From the NCBI RefSeq assembly GCF_039394605.1, contig NZ_CP135033.1, positions 445,029 through 509,028 on the forward strand: a stretch of DNA of 64,000 nucleotides, given 5' to 3'. Positions within the stretch are counted from its first letter, which is position 1. Every line of letters starts with the position of its first letter. Origin of the DNA: Buchnera aphidicola (Kurisakia onigurumii) (GTDB lineage Bacteria; Pseudomonadota; Gammaproteobacteria; Enterobacterales; Enterobacteriaceae). The position numbers and the translations under genes are program-made. Of the stretch, positions 50,504 to 61,461 are shown piece after piece. The notes under the pieces are model-generated. The model was not told where the DNA came from and ran no database searches. It saw only the letters and a program-made list of their open reading frames with translations.

Positions 50504-50578
50504 TGCGCTTGTCAGGATTCGAACCTGAGACATATACCTTCGAAGGGTATCGCTCTATCCAGACTGAGCTACAAGCGC
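50504..50578 (-). tRNA. tRNA-Arg (anticodon TCG)
   Basis: Acceptor GCGCTTG pairs with CAAGCGC, discriminator A. The anticodon loop CTTCGAA gives TCG. Position and body match E. coli argX, whose anticodon is CCG. The D loop has one extra base (CAGTCTGGATAG). CCA is not encoded. First of the arg-his-pro cluster; E. coli leuT is missing between His and Pro. Confidence 0.96.
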
Positions 50579-50768
50579 GTATTAGTGATTCATTTTTTAT
50601 TTTTTATAATATAATTTTATTAAATTTTTATAAATTAAAAAAATTATTTTGTAATTAAAAAATTTAAAAAATTGTTTTTTTTTAAATAATTATTTACATT
50701 ATACGATAAAATTTTTAATAATCAAATATATATTTATAATATTTAAAAAAATTAAATTTTAAAAATAA

Positions 50769-52028
50769 TTAGGCTCTTTTCATCATATCAAAAAATTCAT
50801 CATTTGTTTTTGTCATAGCTAATTTATTAATTAAAAATTCCATTGCATCTATTTCGGTCATAGGATGTATAATTTTTCTCAAAATCCACATTTTTTGTAA
50901 TTCTTCCGGAATAGTTAATAATTCTTCTTTTCTTGTACCTGATCTATTATAATCAATTGCTGGAAAAACTCTTTTTTCTGCAATTTTTCTAGACAATGGT
51001 AATTCCATATTTCCAGTACCTTTAAATTCTTCATATATAACTTCATCCATTTTAGAACCTGTATCAATTAAAGCAGTAGCAATAATAGTTAAACTACCAC
51101 CTTCTTCTACATTTCTCGCAGCTCCAAAAAATCTTTTCGGTCGATGTAATGCATTTGCATCTACACCTCCTGTCAGTACTTTTCCTGAAGCAGGTACAAC
51201 AGTATTATATGCTCTAGCCAATCGAGTAATAGAATCTAATAATATTATTACATCTTTTTTATGTTCTACTAATCTTTTAGCTTTTTCTATAACCATTTCA
51301 GCTACTTGCACATGTCTAGAAGCAGGTTCATCAAATGTAGATGCTACTACTTCTCCTTTTACCAATCTTTGCATTTCTGTAACTTCTTCAGGTCTTTCAT
51401 CAATCAAAAGAACCATTAAAACACAGTCAGGATGATTGTATGCAATACTTTGAGCAATATTTTGTAATAAAATAGTTTTTCCTGCTTTAGGAGGTGCTAC
51501 TATTAAACCTCTTTGACCTCTTCCAATAGGAGAAGCTAAATCTAATACTCTTGCTGTTAAATCTTCTGTAGATCCATTACCTCTTTCCATTCTAAGTCTT
51601 GAATTAGCATGCAATGGAGTTAAATTTTCAAACAGAATTTTGCTTCTAGCATTTTCTGGTTTATCATAATTAACTTTATTAACTTTTAAAAGTGCAAAAT
51701 ATCGCTCCCCTTCTTTTGGAGGACGTATTTTTCCTGATATAGTATCTCCTGTTCGTAAATTAAATCTTCTTATTTGACTAGGAGACACATAAATATCGTC
51801 AGGTCCAGCTAAATAAGAACTATCTGCTGATCGAAGAAATCCAAATCCATCTTGTAAAATTTCTAAAACTCCATTTCCAAAAATATCTTCTCCGCTTTTA
51901 GAATGTTGCTTTAAAATTGCAAAAATAATGTCTTGTTTACGCATACGCGCTAAATTTTCCAATCCCATTTGTTCGCCAAGAATTATAAGTTCAGAAACTG
52001 GTGTATTTTTAAGCTCGGTAAGATTCAT
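50769..52028 (-). CDS. rho: Transcription termination factor Rho
   Basis: The product has 419 residues, same as E. coli, from the ATG at 52028 ([14 protein letters not shown]). The in-frame ATG at 52043 is not supported; the bases before the chosen start, ACCCCACCATT, resemble the E. coli leader. The RNA-binding OB domain has [20 protein letters not shown], Walker A is APPKAGKT, and the Q- and R-loops are intact. One of the least diverged proteins here. Confidence 0.98.
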   Translation of the reverse strand: MNLTELKNTPVSELIILGEQMGLENLARMRKQDIIFAILKQHSKSGEDIFGNGVLEILQDGFGFLRSADSSYLAGPDDIYVSPSQIRRFNLRTGDTISGKIRPPKEGERYFALLKVNKVNYDKPENARSKILFENLTPLHANSRLRMERGNGSTEDLTARVLDLASPIGRGQRGLIVAPPKAGKTILLQNIAQSIAYNHPDCVLMVLLIDERPEEVTEMQRLVKGEVVASTFDEPASRHVQVAEMVIEKAKRLVEHKKDVIILLDSITRLARAYNTVVPASGKVLTGGVDANALHRPKRFFGAARNVEEGGSLTIIATALIDTGSKMDEVIYEEFKGTGNMELPLSRKIAEKRVFPAIDYNRSGTRKEELLTIPEELQKMWILRKIIHPMTEIDAMEFLINKLAMTKTNDEFFDMMKRA

Positions 52029-52250
52029 AATGGTGGGGTTCATGTTTAACTTGAAATATTTTTTTTGAAATGCGATTAAATGCAGTAAAATATAAAAAAA
52101 TTTTTTTAAATTTTTAATATTTTGTTAATTTAAAAATATATGTAAAAATAATATATTTATTTTGAATAAAAAATTTTATATTGATGTGACAATAATATAT
52201 TATTTATTGTATAAAATCTATTATTTTTAACATATTAAAAATATTTTATA

Positions 52251-52592
52251 TTATATAGACAGTTCTTTTATATGAAGATTTAAAAACTCTTCTAACTCAA
52301 AAATAGATATTGATCCAACTTTAGTAGCTATTAAATTAGACTTATGGAATAATAATAAAGTAGGTATTCCTCTAATAGAATATTTAGGTGCCGTATTGGG
52401 ATTTTCATCAATATTAATTTTATAAAATATTACTTTTTCTTTATATTTTATAGATATTTCTTCTAATATAGGCATTAGTACCTTACATGGATTGCACCAA
52501 TCTGCCCAAAAATCAACTAATACTAACTTTTTTTCTTCTGTGATTTTTTCAGAAAAATTTTTATCCGATATCTTATAAATATTTGTATTCAT
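52251..52592 (-). CDS. trxA: Thioredoxin 1
   Basis: The product has 113 residues (E. coli 109). The fold is clear: LVDFWADWCNPCKVLMPIL, NIDENPNTAPKYSIRGIPTLLLF with the cis-Pro, and the helix at the end. The active site is WCNPC instead of the near-universal WCGPC. It lies upstream of rho on the same strand, as in E. coli with rhlB and gpp lost. Confidence 0.96.
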   Translation of the reverse strand: MNTNIYKISDKNFSEKITEEKKLVLVDFWADWCNPCKVLMPILEEISIKYKEKVIFYKINIDENPNTAPKYSIRGIPTLLLFHKSNLIATKVGSISIFELEEFLNLHIKELSI

Positions 52593-52641
52593 TTTTTTTC
52601 CTTACAAAAATTAATTCATAAATTTGAATATTAAATACTTT

Positions 52642-54651
52642 CTAATTTAATAGTTTTTTTATTTTGTTAATATTTTTTTTATTTTTTATAAAACAATTAT
52701 TTTTAATGTATTCATTTTTTTTAATAAAAACAATATCTTTTTTTGGTAATTCATTAATAAACCTGCTAGGTAAAGAACATTGATTGTGTCCAAAAATAGT
52801 ACGATTTTTAGAATAAGTTAAAAATAATTGTTTTTTTGCTCTAGTAATTCCTACGTATGCTAATCTTCTCTCCTCTTCAATATTATTGTTTTGTATACTA
52901 ATATAATGTGGAAGAATATTTTCTTCCATACCTACTATAAAAACAAAATTAAATTCTAAACCTTTCGAAGCATGTAAAGTCATTAATGTAACTCTATTTT
53001 TTATTTCATCTATACTAATAGAAAGTGAATCATTTGATACATGAATTAAAATATTTGATAATATATGTGATAAATTACATTTTCTATTTTTTTGTATCTC
53101 TTTTTTACATATATCATAAAATATTTTTTCAAAAAATATTACATTTTTCCAAATTGTATCAAATTTAAATTTATTATCACAATTTTTTTGTATCCAATTT
53201 TTATAATTTATTTCTAATATAATTTTTTTTAATATTTTATGTACATCATAAGTAGAAATTTTTTTTATCCAAGTACAAAATCTAGATAAACGATCAAAAA
53301 TTTTTACACTCAAAATTTTTTTAAAATTTACATTCGTACTAGCATTATATAAACTGCAATTATTTTCTTTAGCAAAATTTTTCAATTTTAATAAAGTTGT
53401 TTTTCCTATTAATCTTGAAGGTACATTGACAATTTTTAAAAATGCAACATCATCATAAAAATTTGCAATAAATCTAATATAATACGTTAATATTTTTATT
53501 TCATAAAAATTAAAAATAGAAGTATTTCCATAAATTACATAAGGTATTTTTTTTTCAACAAAAATTTTTTCAAATATTTTAGATTGATAATTATTCCTGT
53601 ATAAAATTGCATATTCTCCATAATAACTTTTACTCGCTATTTTATGCGAATTAATCTCATTAATTACTGTTAATACTTCATCAGTCTCATTTTCTGCTAT
53701 AAATATTTTTGCACAAAAATTACTATGTATATTAGAAAACATTTTTTTTTTAAAAAAATGCATATTATTAGAAATCAAAGTATTTGCAATATTTAAAATT
53801 CTCTTAGAAGATCGATAATTTTCTTCTAAAAATATTATTTTTATTTTAGGAAAATCTTTTTTTATTAAATGTATATTTTTAGGATCTGAACCTCTCCAAG
53901 AATAAATTGATTGATCATCATCACCGACTAAAGTAAAATTGTTTTTTTGAGTCAACATTGTAATTAATTTGTACTGATTACGATTAGTATCCTGATATTC
54001 ATCTACTAATAAATAACTTATTTTATTTTTCCAATACATTCGAAAATTAAAATTTTTTTTCAATAATAAAACAGTAAAAAAAACTAAATCATCAAAATCT
54101 AAAGAATGTATTTTATTTAAATATTTTTCATACAGTGAATAACAATATAAAAAATCTTTCTGATGATTATATTTTCTCGATAAATAAGCATTTTTATAAT
54201 CTAATAAGTTATTTTTTAAACTAGATATAAAAAAAATTAGTTTATTAATTAAATTAGAATCTTGAAATAAAACAGATCTTGTAATATTTTTTAAAATTTT
54301 TTTTTTATCATTTTCATTTATAATAGAAAAATTAGATTTTTTTTCAATAAGATTTATTCCTGATTGTATTATTTTTAAACCAAGTGCATGAAAAGTAGTT
54401 ACTAAAACTTTAGACATAGAATGATTTACGATAAAATCATTACATATACGATCTTGCATTTCTTTTGCTGCTTTATTAGTAAAAGTAATAGCTAAAATTT
54501 TACTAGGATTATAGTTACATTTATTTATTAAATAATATATTTTTTCAGTAATAACTTTTGTTTTTCCTGATCCAGCTCCAGCTAATACTAAACAAGGTCG
54601 ATGTATAGTTTTTATTACATTTTTTTGCTGTACATTTAAATTATTCATCAT
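52642..54651 (-). CDS. rep: ATP-dependent DNA helicase Rep
   Basis: The product has 669 residues (E. coli 673). UvrD/Rep motifs are LVLAGAGSGKTKVI (I), TFTNKAAKEM (Ia), LLVDEYQDTN (II), LVGDDDQSIYSWRGS (III), LEENYRSSKRI (IV), LMTLHASKGLEFNFVFIVG (V) and RRLAYVGITRAKKQL (VI). Its neighbours (trxA, ilvC) match Rep rather than UvrD. It clears proteins ahead of forks. Confidence 0.96.
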   Translation of the reverse strand: MMNNLNVQQKNVIKTIHRPCLVLAGAGSGKTKVITEKIYYLINKCNYNPSKILAITFTNKAAKEMQDRICNDFIVNHSMSKVLVTTFHALGLKIIQSGINLIEKKSNFSIINENDKKKILKNITRSVLFQDSNLINKLIFFISSLKNNLLDYKNAYLSRKYNHQKDFLYCYSLYEKYLNKIHSLDFDDLVFFTVLLLKKNFNFRMYWKNKISYLLVDEYQDTNRNQYKLITMLTQKNNFTLVGDDDQSIYSWRGSDPKNIHLIKKDFPKIKIIFLEENYRSSKRILNIANTLISNNMHFFKKKMFSNIHSNFCAKIFIAENETDEVLTVINEINSHKIASKSYYGEYAILYRNNYQSKIFEKIFVEKKIPYVIYGNTSIFNFYEIKILTYYIRFIANFYDDVAFLKIVNVPSRLIGKTTLLKLKNFAKENNCSLYNASTNVNFKKILSVKIFDRLSRFCTWIKKISTYDVHKILKKIILEINYKNWIQKNCDNKFKFDTIWKNVIFFEKIFYDICKKEIQKNRKCNLSHILSNILIHVSNDSLSISIDEIKNRVTLMTLHASKGLEFNFVFIVGMEENILPHYISIQNNNIEEERRLAYVGITRAKKQLFLTYSKNRTIFGHNQCSLPSRFINELPKKDIVFIKKNEYIKNNCFIKNKKNINKIKKLLN

Positions 54652-54707
54652 AATAATTTTTTTTGAAAAATATTTAAAAATAGTAATATATATTGCACAA
54701 AATAAAT

Positions 54708-54743
54708 AATATTGTATATTTTTCTACATGAATATACAATATT
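54708..54743 (-). terminator. Terminator between ilvC and rep
   Basis: A perfect 13-bp stem AATATTGTATATT (54708-54720) with AATATACAATATT (54731-54743), and a 10-base loop, starting 33 bases past the ilvC stop. On the minus strand it is followed by a U-rich but interrupted tract. The stem is A/T-only except for one G-C pair, so efficiency is uncertain. Confidence 0.6.
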
Positions 54744-54776
54744 TTTAAAATTTTATAAAAAAATTGTTAAAAAAAG

Positions 54777-56246
54777 TTAATTATTTTTTGTCTTCTTCAT
54801 ATAAGAACGTAATTTCTTTCCAACAATTTCAATAGGATGATTTCTAATATTTTCATTTATATTTTTTAAAGTACTATTATCTATGTTAGAATAATCACAA
54901 TCAGAAATTTTTTGTAATTCATCTAAATTTAAATTTTGAAAAAATGGTTTCAATAATGGAATAGCTTTTTCTGTAAAAATATAGTTTCCATATTCCGCAG
55001 TATCAGATATTACAATATTCATTTCATATAATCTTTTTCTTGCTATTGTATTGGCAATTAATGGTAATTCATGTAATGATTCATAATACGCAGATTCCTC
55101 TAAAATTCCTGATTCTGTCATTATTTCAAAAGCAAGTTCAATTCCTGATTTTAATATTGCTGCCATCACTATACCATTTTTAAAATATTCTTCTTCATTA
55201 ATATCTATTTTAGAATATATAGCTTTCTCAAATAAAGAATTTTTAGTTTTTTTTCTCCAAAAAATTAATTTCTGATCATTGTTATTCCAATCTTGAATCA
55301 TTTTTTTAGAAAATTCACCTGATAAAATTTCATCCATATGATATTCAAAAAGAGGTCTCAAAATTTTTTTCAATTGTACAGATAAAGAACATATTTTTAT
55401 TTTAGATGCATTATGAAATCTATCCATCATTAAAGTTATACCTCCTTTTTTTAAAGATTCTGTTAATATTTCCCATCCTTTTTGAATAATATTTACAGAA
55501 TATTTTGAATTTCTTCCATTTTGAATCAATTTTTTATAATATAATAAAGAAGCAGATTGTAACATTCCACATAAAATAGTTTGCTCTCCCATCAAATCAG
55601 ATTTAACTTCTGCTGAAAAAGAAGATTCTAGTACTCCTGCTTTATCACTTCCAATGGAATGAGCCCATGATTTTGCTACCGATAATCCTATTGAATATGG
55701 ATCATTTTTTTCATGTACTGCTATTAATGTAGGAACTCCAAATCCTTTTTTATATTCTTCACGAACTTCAGTTCCTGGGCATTTTGGAGCTACCATAATA
55801 ACTGTAATATCACTTCGAATTTTTTGACCCATTTCAATAATATTAAAACCATGAGAATATCCTAAAACCGATTTTTTTTTCATGAAAGGAATAATTTCTT
55901 GTATTACTTTGGAGTGCTGTTTATCTGGAGTTAAATTTATTACTAAATCCGCTGTTGGAATAACTTCTTTATATGTTCCAATAAGAAAATTATTTTTAAT
56001 AGCATTATTCCAAGATAAATTTTTTTTTGCAATTGAAGATCTTCGTAATGCAAAAGTTACATTTAAACCTGAATCTCTCATATTTAATCCTTGATTTAGT
56101 CCTTGAGAACCACAACCAATAATTACAATATTCTTATTGATAAGAAAATTTTTAGATTCTTTAAATTCTCTTTTTTTCATAAATCGACATTTTCTTAATT
56201 GAATTAATTTTTGTCTAAAATTTAATTTATTAAAATAATTATTCAT
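54777..56246 (-). CDS. ilvC: Ketol-acid reductoisomerase (class II)
   Basis: The product has 489 residues, the long class II form (E. coli 491). It begins [17 protein letters not shown] and contains [55 protein letters not shown] and two [26 protein letters not shown] segments. It acts in valine and isoleucine synthesis. The regulator gene ilvY, divergent in E. coli, is gone; ilvD lies upstream. Confidence 0.98.
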   Translation of the reverse strand: MNNYFNKLNFRQKLIQLRKCRFMKKREFKESKNFLINKNIVIIGCGSQGLNQGLNMRDSGLNVTFALRRSSIAKKNLSWNNAIKNNFLIGTYKEVIPTADLVINLTPDKQHSKVIQEIIPFMKKKSVLGYSHGFNIIEMGQKIRSDITVIMVAPKCPGTEVREEYKKGFGVPTLIAVHEKNDPYSIGLSVAKSWAHSIGSDKAGVLESSFSAEVKSDLMGEQTILCGMLQSASLLYYKKLIQNGRNSKYSVNIIQKGWEILTESLKKGGITLMMDRFHNASKIKICSLSVQLKKILRPLFEYHMDEILSGEFSKKMIQDWNNNDQKLIFWRKKTKNSLFEKAIYSKIDINEEEYFKNGIVMAAILKSGIELAFEIMTESGILEESAYYESLHELPLIANTIARKRLYEMNIVISDTAEYGNYIFTEKAIPLLKPFFQNLNLDELQKISDCDYSNIDNSTLKNINENIRNHPIEIVGKKLRSYMKKTKNN

Positions 56247-56424
56247 CTATTAAACCTTTGGATAAATTAAAATTTACAAGCGTATAAAAACTAAATTTAT
56301 TTTTTTAACAAAAACATTTTTTAAAAAATATTTTTATTTTTTTTATTAATTTATAAATTTAATATGTATTAAAAATTTTTTTATCAAATAAAAAATTTAT
56401 TTTACCAAATATTAGTACTAAAAA

Positions 56425-58290
56425 TTACAAAACTAGATCAACTTTATTTATATCTCTTACAGCTCCTTTATCAGCACTAGTAGCAAAAAAAGCATAATTT
56501 TTTAAAGCATAAGATACTTTTCTATTTCTTTTAATAGGTTTATAAGCATTAACACCTTTATTTATTTCATTTTTCATTCTTATTTTTATTTCTTCTTCGT
56601 TTATATTTAAAGTAATTTTTCTATTAGGAATATCAATAATTATATTATCGCCGTTTTGTACCAATGCAATTAATCCTCGACTAGAAGCTTCAGGCGAAAT
56701 ATGTCCAATAGATAATCCGGCAGTACCTCCAGAAAAACGACCGTCTGTAATCAGAGCACATTGTTTATCTAAACCTACAGATTTTAAATAAGTAGTAGGA
56801 TATAACATTTCTTGCATTCCAGGACCTCCTTTTGGTCCTTCATATCTAATTACAATAATATCTCCAGAAATAATTTTTTTATTTAAAATTGATTTTACTG
56901 CTTCTTCTTGACTTTCATATACCTTTGCAGTGCCGCTAAAAAAAAGAATATCTTTATCTACACCTGCAGTTTTTACTACACAACCATTTTTAGCTAAATT
57001 ACCGTATAAAATTGCTAATCCTCCATCAGAACTATAAGCGTTTTTACAAGATCTAATACATCCTTTAATCCGATCAAGATCTAAGCTTTTCCATTCACAA
57101 GATTGAGAAAAAGCTTTAACTGTTCTTTCTCCTTTAGGAGCAGCAAGATACATTTTTTTAATATTTTTATCATCTGTTACAGTTATATCATATTCTTGTA
57201 AAGTCTGTAATAAAGTATTATGTAAAACATTTTTTACATTAGTAAATATTAATTTTTTTTTGTTTAATTCATTCAAGATTCCTATAACACCTCCTGCTCT
57301 ATGAAAATCTTCTATATGATATAAATTAGTACTAGGAGATAATTTACAAATATTCGGTATTTTTCTGGATAAAATATCTATATCACTCATTTTAAAATCA
57401 ATATTTCCTTCTTGTGCAGCAGCTAATAAATGTAAAATAGTATTTGTAGATCCACCCATTGCTATATCTACACACATAGCGTTTTTAAAAGATTGAATAT
57501 TAGCAATTGATCTTGGAAGAACTGAATAATCGTTCTGTTCATAAAATTGTTTAGTTAGTTCAACAATTTTTTTACTAGATTCAACAATTAATTTTTTTCG
57601 AATTTTATGCGTTGCTAATATTGTTCCATTACCTGGTAAAGCTAAACCTATAGCTTCCATTAAACAATTCATAGAATTTGCTGTAAACATTCCAGAACAA
57701 GAACCACAAGTAGGACAAGAAGATAATTCGATTTTTTTTACAAATTTATCACTGATATTTTTATTCGCACTATTAGAAATCGCATCCACTAAATCTAATT
57801 TAATAATTTTATTATTTTTTTCATCCGAAAATATTTTTCCTGCTTCCATTGGACCTCCGGAAACAAAAATAGTTGGAATATTTATTCGTAATGCAGCCAT
57901 AAACATTCCTGGAGTTATCTTATCACAATTAGATATACAAATCATGGCATCAGCACAATGTGCATTAACCATATATTCTACTGAATCTGCAATCAAATCT
58001 CGAGAAGGAAGAGAATACAACATTCCAGAATGACCCATTGCAATTCCATCATCAATAGCTATTGTATTAAATTCTTTTGCTACTCCTCCAAATTCTTTTA
58101 TCTTTTTACAAACAATTCTACCTATTTCATTCAAATGTATATGACCTGGAACAAATTCTGAAAAAGAATTTACAACCGCAATAATTGGTTTTTTAAAATC
58201 TTTTTCTATCATCCCTGTAGCTCTCCATAATGCACGAGCTCCTGCCATATTTCTTCCTTCTGTAGTAATTTTAGATCGAAATTTAGGCAT
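56425..58290 (-). CDS. ilvD: Dihydroxyacid dehydratase
   Basis: The product has 621 residues (E. coli 616). Fe-S and Mg ligands are in [11 protein letters not shown] and [17 protein letters not shown], and later blocks [11 protein letters not shown] and [21 protein letters not shown] are intact. It makes the keto-acid precursors of valine, leucine and isoleucine. ilvC follows after 178 bases; no attenuator-like leader peptide is seen upstream. tRNA-Trp lies 183 bases upstream. Confidence 0.98.
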   Translation of the reverse strand: MPKFRSKITTEGRNMAGARALWRATGMIEKDFKKPIIAVVNSFSEFVPGHIHLNEIGRIVCKKIKEFGGVAKEFNTIAIDDGIAMGHSGMLYSLPSRDLIADSVEYMVNAHCADAMICISNCDKITPGMFMAALRINIPTIFVSGGPMEAGKIFSDEKNNKIIKLDLVDAISNSANKNISDKFVKKIELSSCPTCGSCSGMFTANSMNCLMEAIGLALPGNGTILATHKIRKKLIVESSKKIVELTKQFYEQNDYSVLPRSIANIQSFKNAMCVDIAMGGSTNTILHLLAAAQEGNIDFKMSDIDILSRKIPNICKLSPSTNLYHIEDFHRAGGVIGILNELNKKKLIFTNVKNVLHNTLLQTLQEYDITVTDDKNIKKMYLAAPKGERTVKAFSQSCEWKSLDLDRIKGCIRSCKNAYSSDGGLAILYGNLAKNGCVVKTAGVDKDILFFSGTAKVYESQEEAVKSILNKKIISGDIIVIRYEGPKGGPGMQEMLYPTTYLKSVGLDKQCALITDGRFSGGTAGLSIGHISPEASSRGLIALVQNGDNIIIDIPNRKITLNINEEEIKIRMKNEINKGVNAYKPIKRNRKVSYALKNYAFFATSADKGAVRDINKVDLVL

Positions 58291-58473
58291 GTATAATTTA
58301 TCCTATACAATATATTTTTTTAAAATTATAAAAATATCTTTTAATAAATATTTTAAGAAAAAATAACAGAAAGGTTGATTGTTACAAATAAAAAAATTTT
58401 AATTTTATTATTTAAATATTTTTAATAATTAGGATTTTAAAAATAAAGAATTTTATTGAATTAATAAGATTTT

Positions 58474-58546
58474 CAGGGATGGAGGGACTTGAACCCACAA
58501 CTTTCGGTTTTGGAGACCGATGCTCTACCAATTGAACTACATCCCT
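58474..58546 (-). tRNA. tRNA-Trp (anticodon CCA)
   Basis: Acceptor AGGGATG pairs with CATCCCT, discriminator G. The anticodon loop CTCCAAA gives CCA, and the D arm TTCAATTGGTAGAG matches E. coli trpT. CCA end is not encoded. Single gene upstream of ilvD on the same strand. Confidence 0.98.
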
Positions 58547-58802
58547 ATTTTTGATTTTATATTTTTTAGAGTTAATAAATTTTATTTTTTTAAAATTATA
58601 AAATTTTAAAAAATAAAAAGTAATGTATAATTTTAAATACATGTATTTTTTTATTTTTAATATACTACATTAGTTTTTTAATTTAGTAAAATATATTTAA
58701 AATGTTTATAAGAAAAATAATTTTTTCAAAAAATCAAAATTGTTAATATTTTTTATTAATTATTTCTTTTCTTTTATTTAATACTCTTAAATGGAATAAA
58801 AA

Positions 58803-60020
58803 ATGAAACTACCAATTTATTTGGATTATGCTGCAACTACCCCAACAGACCCTATCGTAGTTAAAGAAATGTTAAAATATTTAAAAATCAAAAATAATAA
58901 ATTCGGAAATGCATCTTCTCGTTCGCATAAATTTGGTTGGATTGCAGAAGAATGTGTAGAAAATGCAAGACAAAAAATAGCGGATTTTTTTCATGCGGAT
59001 TATCGAGAAATTACATTTACTTCAGGAGCAACAGAATCAAATAATCTAGCAATAAAAGGATGTGCTTTATTTTATAAAAATAGAGGAAAACATATTATTA
59101 CAACATTAATAGAACATAAATCAGTTCTAGATAGTTGTCGATATCTTGAAAGTTTAGGTTTTAGGATAACATATTTAAAACCATTAAAAAATGGATTAAT
59201 TGATTTAAAAGAAATAGAAAAAAAAATTTGTTCCGATACAATTTTAATTTCTATTATGCATGTAAATAATGAAATTGGAATCATTCAAAACATCAATTCA
59301 ATTAGTAAAATATGTAAAAATAAAAAAATATTTTTTCATGTTGATGCTACTCAAAGTATAGGTAAAATTAAACTTGATCTACGAAAAGTACACATCGATT
59401 TACTTTCCTTTTCTTCACATAAAATTTACGGACCAAAAGGAATAGGAGGTTTATATATAAAAAGAAAACCTAGAATACGTTTAGTTCCACAAATACATGG
59501 AGGAGGGCATGAAAGAGGTTTTAGATCAGGAACATTAGCAGTACATCAAATAATGGGAATGAGTAAAGCATTTGAAATATGTAAAAAAGAAATGGATAAT
59601 GAAAATAAAAAAATAATATCTTTAAGAAAATATTTCTGGAAAAAATTAAAAGATATAGAAGAAATTTATTTAAATAGCCCTTTTGATTTATGTGTACCAA
59701 ATATTATAAATATTAGTTTTAATTATATAGAAGGAGAATCTTTAATTATGGCATTAAAAGATCTTGCTGTATCTTCTGGATCAGCTTGTACCTCAGCTAG
59801 TTTAGAACCTTCTTATGTATTACATGCTTTAGGAATCAAAGATGATTTAGCTCATAGTTCTATTAGATTTTCTATTGGTCGTTTTACTCAAAAAAAAGAA
59901 ATTCGTTACGCAATCCAATTACTCCATAAATCAATAAAAAAATTAAGAAATATTTCCCCATTATGGGAAATGTATCAACAAGGAATAGATTTAAATTCTG
60001 TTAATTGGAATCAAAAATAA
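58803..60020 (+). CDS. iscS: Cysteine desulfurase IscS
   Basis: The product has 405 residues (E. coli 404). PLP-dependent: [40 protein letters not shown], the PLP lysine in [15 protein letters not shown], and the mobile-loop Cys in [15 protein letters not shown]. It supplies sulfur to IscU, TusA and thiolation enzymes. First gene of this isc cluster; iscR is absent, so no IscR control is expected. Confidence 0.98.
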   Translation: MKLPIYLDYAATTPTDPIVVKEMLKYLKIKNNKFGNASSRSHKFGWIAEECVENARQKIADFFHADYREITFTSGATESNNLAIKGCALFYKNRGKHIITTLIEHKSVLDSCRYLESLGFRITYLKPLKNGLIDLKEIEKKICSDTILISIMHVNNEIGIIQNINSISKICKNKKIFFHVDATQSIGKIKLDLRKVHIDLLSFSSHKIYGPKGIGGLYIKRKPRIRLVPQIHGGGHERGFRSGTLAVHQIMGMSKAFEICKKEMDNENKKIISLRKYFWKKLKDIEEIYLNSPFDLCVPNIINISFNYIEGESLIMALKDLAVSSGSACTSASLEPSYVLHALGIKDDLAHSSIRFSIGRFTQKKEIRYAIQLLHKSIKKLRNISPLWEMYQQGIDLNSVNWNQK

Positions 60021-60065
60021 ATAATTTAATTATTTTATTAATAAAAAATTAACAAGGAAAATAAC

Positions 60066-60461
60066 ATGTCGTACAGTAAAAAAGTATTAGAACATTATGA
60101 AAATCCTAAAAATGTAGGTACGTTTCAAAATTCTGAATCTGATCAAACAATCGGTACTAGTTTAGTTGGAGCACCTTCTTGTGGAGATGTAATGAAATTA
60201 CAGATAAAAGTTAATAAAACAGGTGTAATAGAAGATGCTTGTTTTAAAACTTACGGTTGTGGATCTGCTATTGCATCTAGTTCCTTAATGACAGAATGGG
60301 TTAAAGGAAAATCTTTAAATCAAGCGCTAAAAATAAAAAATACAGAAATAGTTAAAGAATTATCTTTACCTCCTGTAAAAATTCATTGTTCAATATTAGC
60401 TGAAGATGCTATTAAAGAAGCTATTAAAGATTATAAAAAAAAAAATAATTTATCTAAGTAA
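60066..60461 (+). CDS. iscU: Fe-S cluster scaffold IscU
   Basis: The product has 131 residues (E. coli 128). Ligands are Cys39 (GAPSCGD), Asp41, Cys65 (YGCGSAIA) and Cys108. The motif LPPVK, recognised by the chaperone HscA, is intact at residues 101-105. AAGGA lies seven bases before the ATG. It follows iscS by 45 bases and there is no iscA after it. Confidence 0.98.
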   Translation: MSYSKKVLEHYENPKNVGTFQNSESDQTIGTSLVGAPSCGDVMKLQIKVNKTGVIEDACFKTYGCGSAIASSSLMTEWVKGKSLNQALKIKNTEIVKELSLPPVKIHCSILAEDAIKEAIKDYKKKNNLSK

Positions 60462-60563
60462 TATTTTTATTTTTAAAAAATGCAAGAGATGTGTTAAATT
60501 TGATATTTTAACACATCATATACAATTAAAAAAAATATATATGTTAATTGGAATAATTACTAT

Positions 60564-61055
60564 ATGAATTACTTTATTTTATTTAATTTACCCGAAATAT
60601 TTAATTTAAAAAAAAAAAAAATCAAACAAAAATTTTATACACTTCAGAAAAAATATCATCCTGATTTTCATATAAATACAAAAAATCATGAAAAATATAT
60701 AAAAAAATCAATAGAAATTAATAAAGGGTATAAAACATTAATTAATCCATTAAAAAGAATTGAACATTTATTGTCATTAAATATAAATTACAATTTGTAT
60801 AATAAAAAAAACAAATGCGATAATGAAATAATAAAATTTCAATTTAATTTATACGAAAAATTTGAATACTATAAAAAAAAAAACAATCATACCATGCTAA
60901 AAAATTTTTTAGACAAAATCAATAAGTTAGAAAATTCTTTGTTTAATAAAATAGAAAAAAATATTAAAAAAAAAAATTGGGAAAAATCAATATTTTTGTT
61001 AAAATATATAAAATTTATTAATACTTTTCAAATATTTGTAAAAAAAAATATTTAA
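60564..61055 (+). CDS. hscB: Fe-S co-chaperone HscB
   Basis: The product has 163 residues (E. coli 171). The J domain opens MNYFILFNLPEIFNL and has the HPD triad at 32-34 (KYHPDF), then INKGYKTLINPLKRIEHLLSL. The C-terminal helical domain that binds IscU is lysine-rich and divergent but complete in length. Its usual partner gene hscA is not downstream, where only 58 bases separate it from fdx. Confidence 0.93.
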   Translation: MNYFILFNLPEIFNLKKKKIKQKFYTLQKKYHPDFHINTKNHEKYIKKSIEINKGYKTLINPLKRIEHLLSLNINYNLYNKKNKCDNEIIKFQFNLYEKFEYYKKKNNHTMLKNFLDKINKLENSLFNKIEKNIKKKNWEKSIFLLKYIKFINTFQIFVKKNI

Positions 61056-61113
61056 TACGTTATTAATTCAAAAAACAAAAAAATAAAAAATTAAATTTTA
61101 GGAATAATAAAAT

Positions 61114-61452
61114 ATGGTTTACATTTTATTTATCATACATAAAAAAAAAAAAATATTAAAAAAAAGAATTCAATCGTTTCCAGGAGAATCTATTTTGGAT
61201 GCAGCATTAAGAAACAATATATATATTGAACACGCTTGTGAAAAATCTTGTGCATGTACTACTTGTCATTGTTATATCATTAAAGGATCTAATACTATTT
61301 CTGTATGTCAAGAAAAAGAAGAAGATGCATTGGATAAAGCATGGAACTTACAAGAAAATAGTAGATTAACTTGTCAAGCAAAAGTAGGTAATGAAAATAT
61401 TGAAGTAGAAATACCTTATTATTCAATTAACTATTCTGATTCAAATAAATAA
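61114..61452 (+). CDS. fdx: [2Fe-2S] ferredoxin of the isc system
   Basis: The product has 112 residues (E. coli 111). Ligands Cys42, Cys48, Cys51 and Cys87 are in [14 protein letters not shown] and RLTCQAK. It gives electrons for cluster assembly, and Fpr at 41286-42041 is a plausible reductase. It is the last isc gene; iscX is absent. Convergent with der after nine bases. Confidence 0.97.
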   Translation: MVYILFIIHKKKKILKKRIQSFPGESILDAALRNNIYIEHACEKSCACTTCHCYIIKGSNTISVCQEKEEDALDKAWNLQENSRLTCQAKVGNENIEVEIPYYSINYSDSNK

Positions 61453-61461
61453 TTTTTTTAT

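Noticed and set aside
58412-58642. 76-codon minus-strand frame with VVQLVEHRSPKPKVVGSSP
   Set aside because: This peptide is the typical translation of a tRNA gene, here tRNA-Trp, not a protein.
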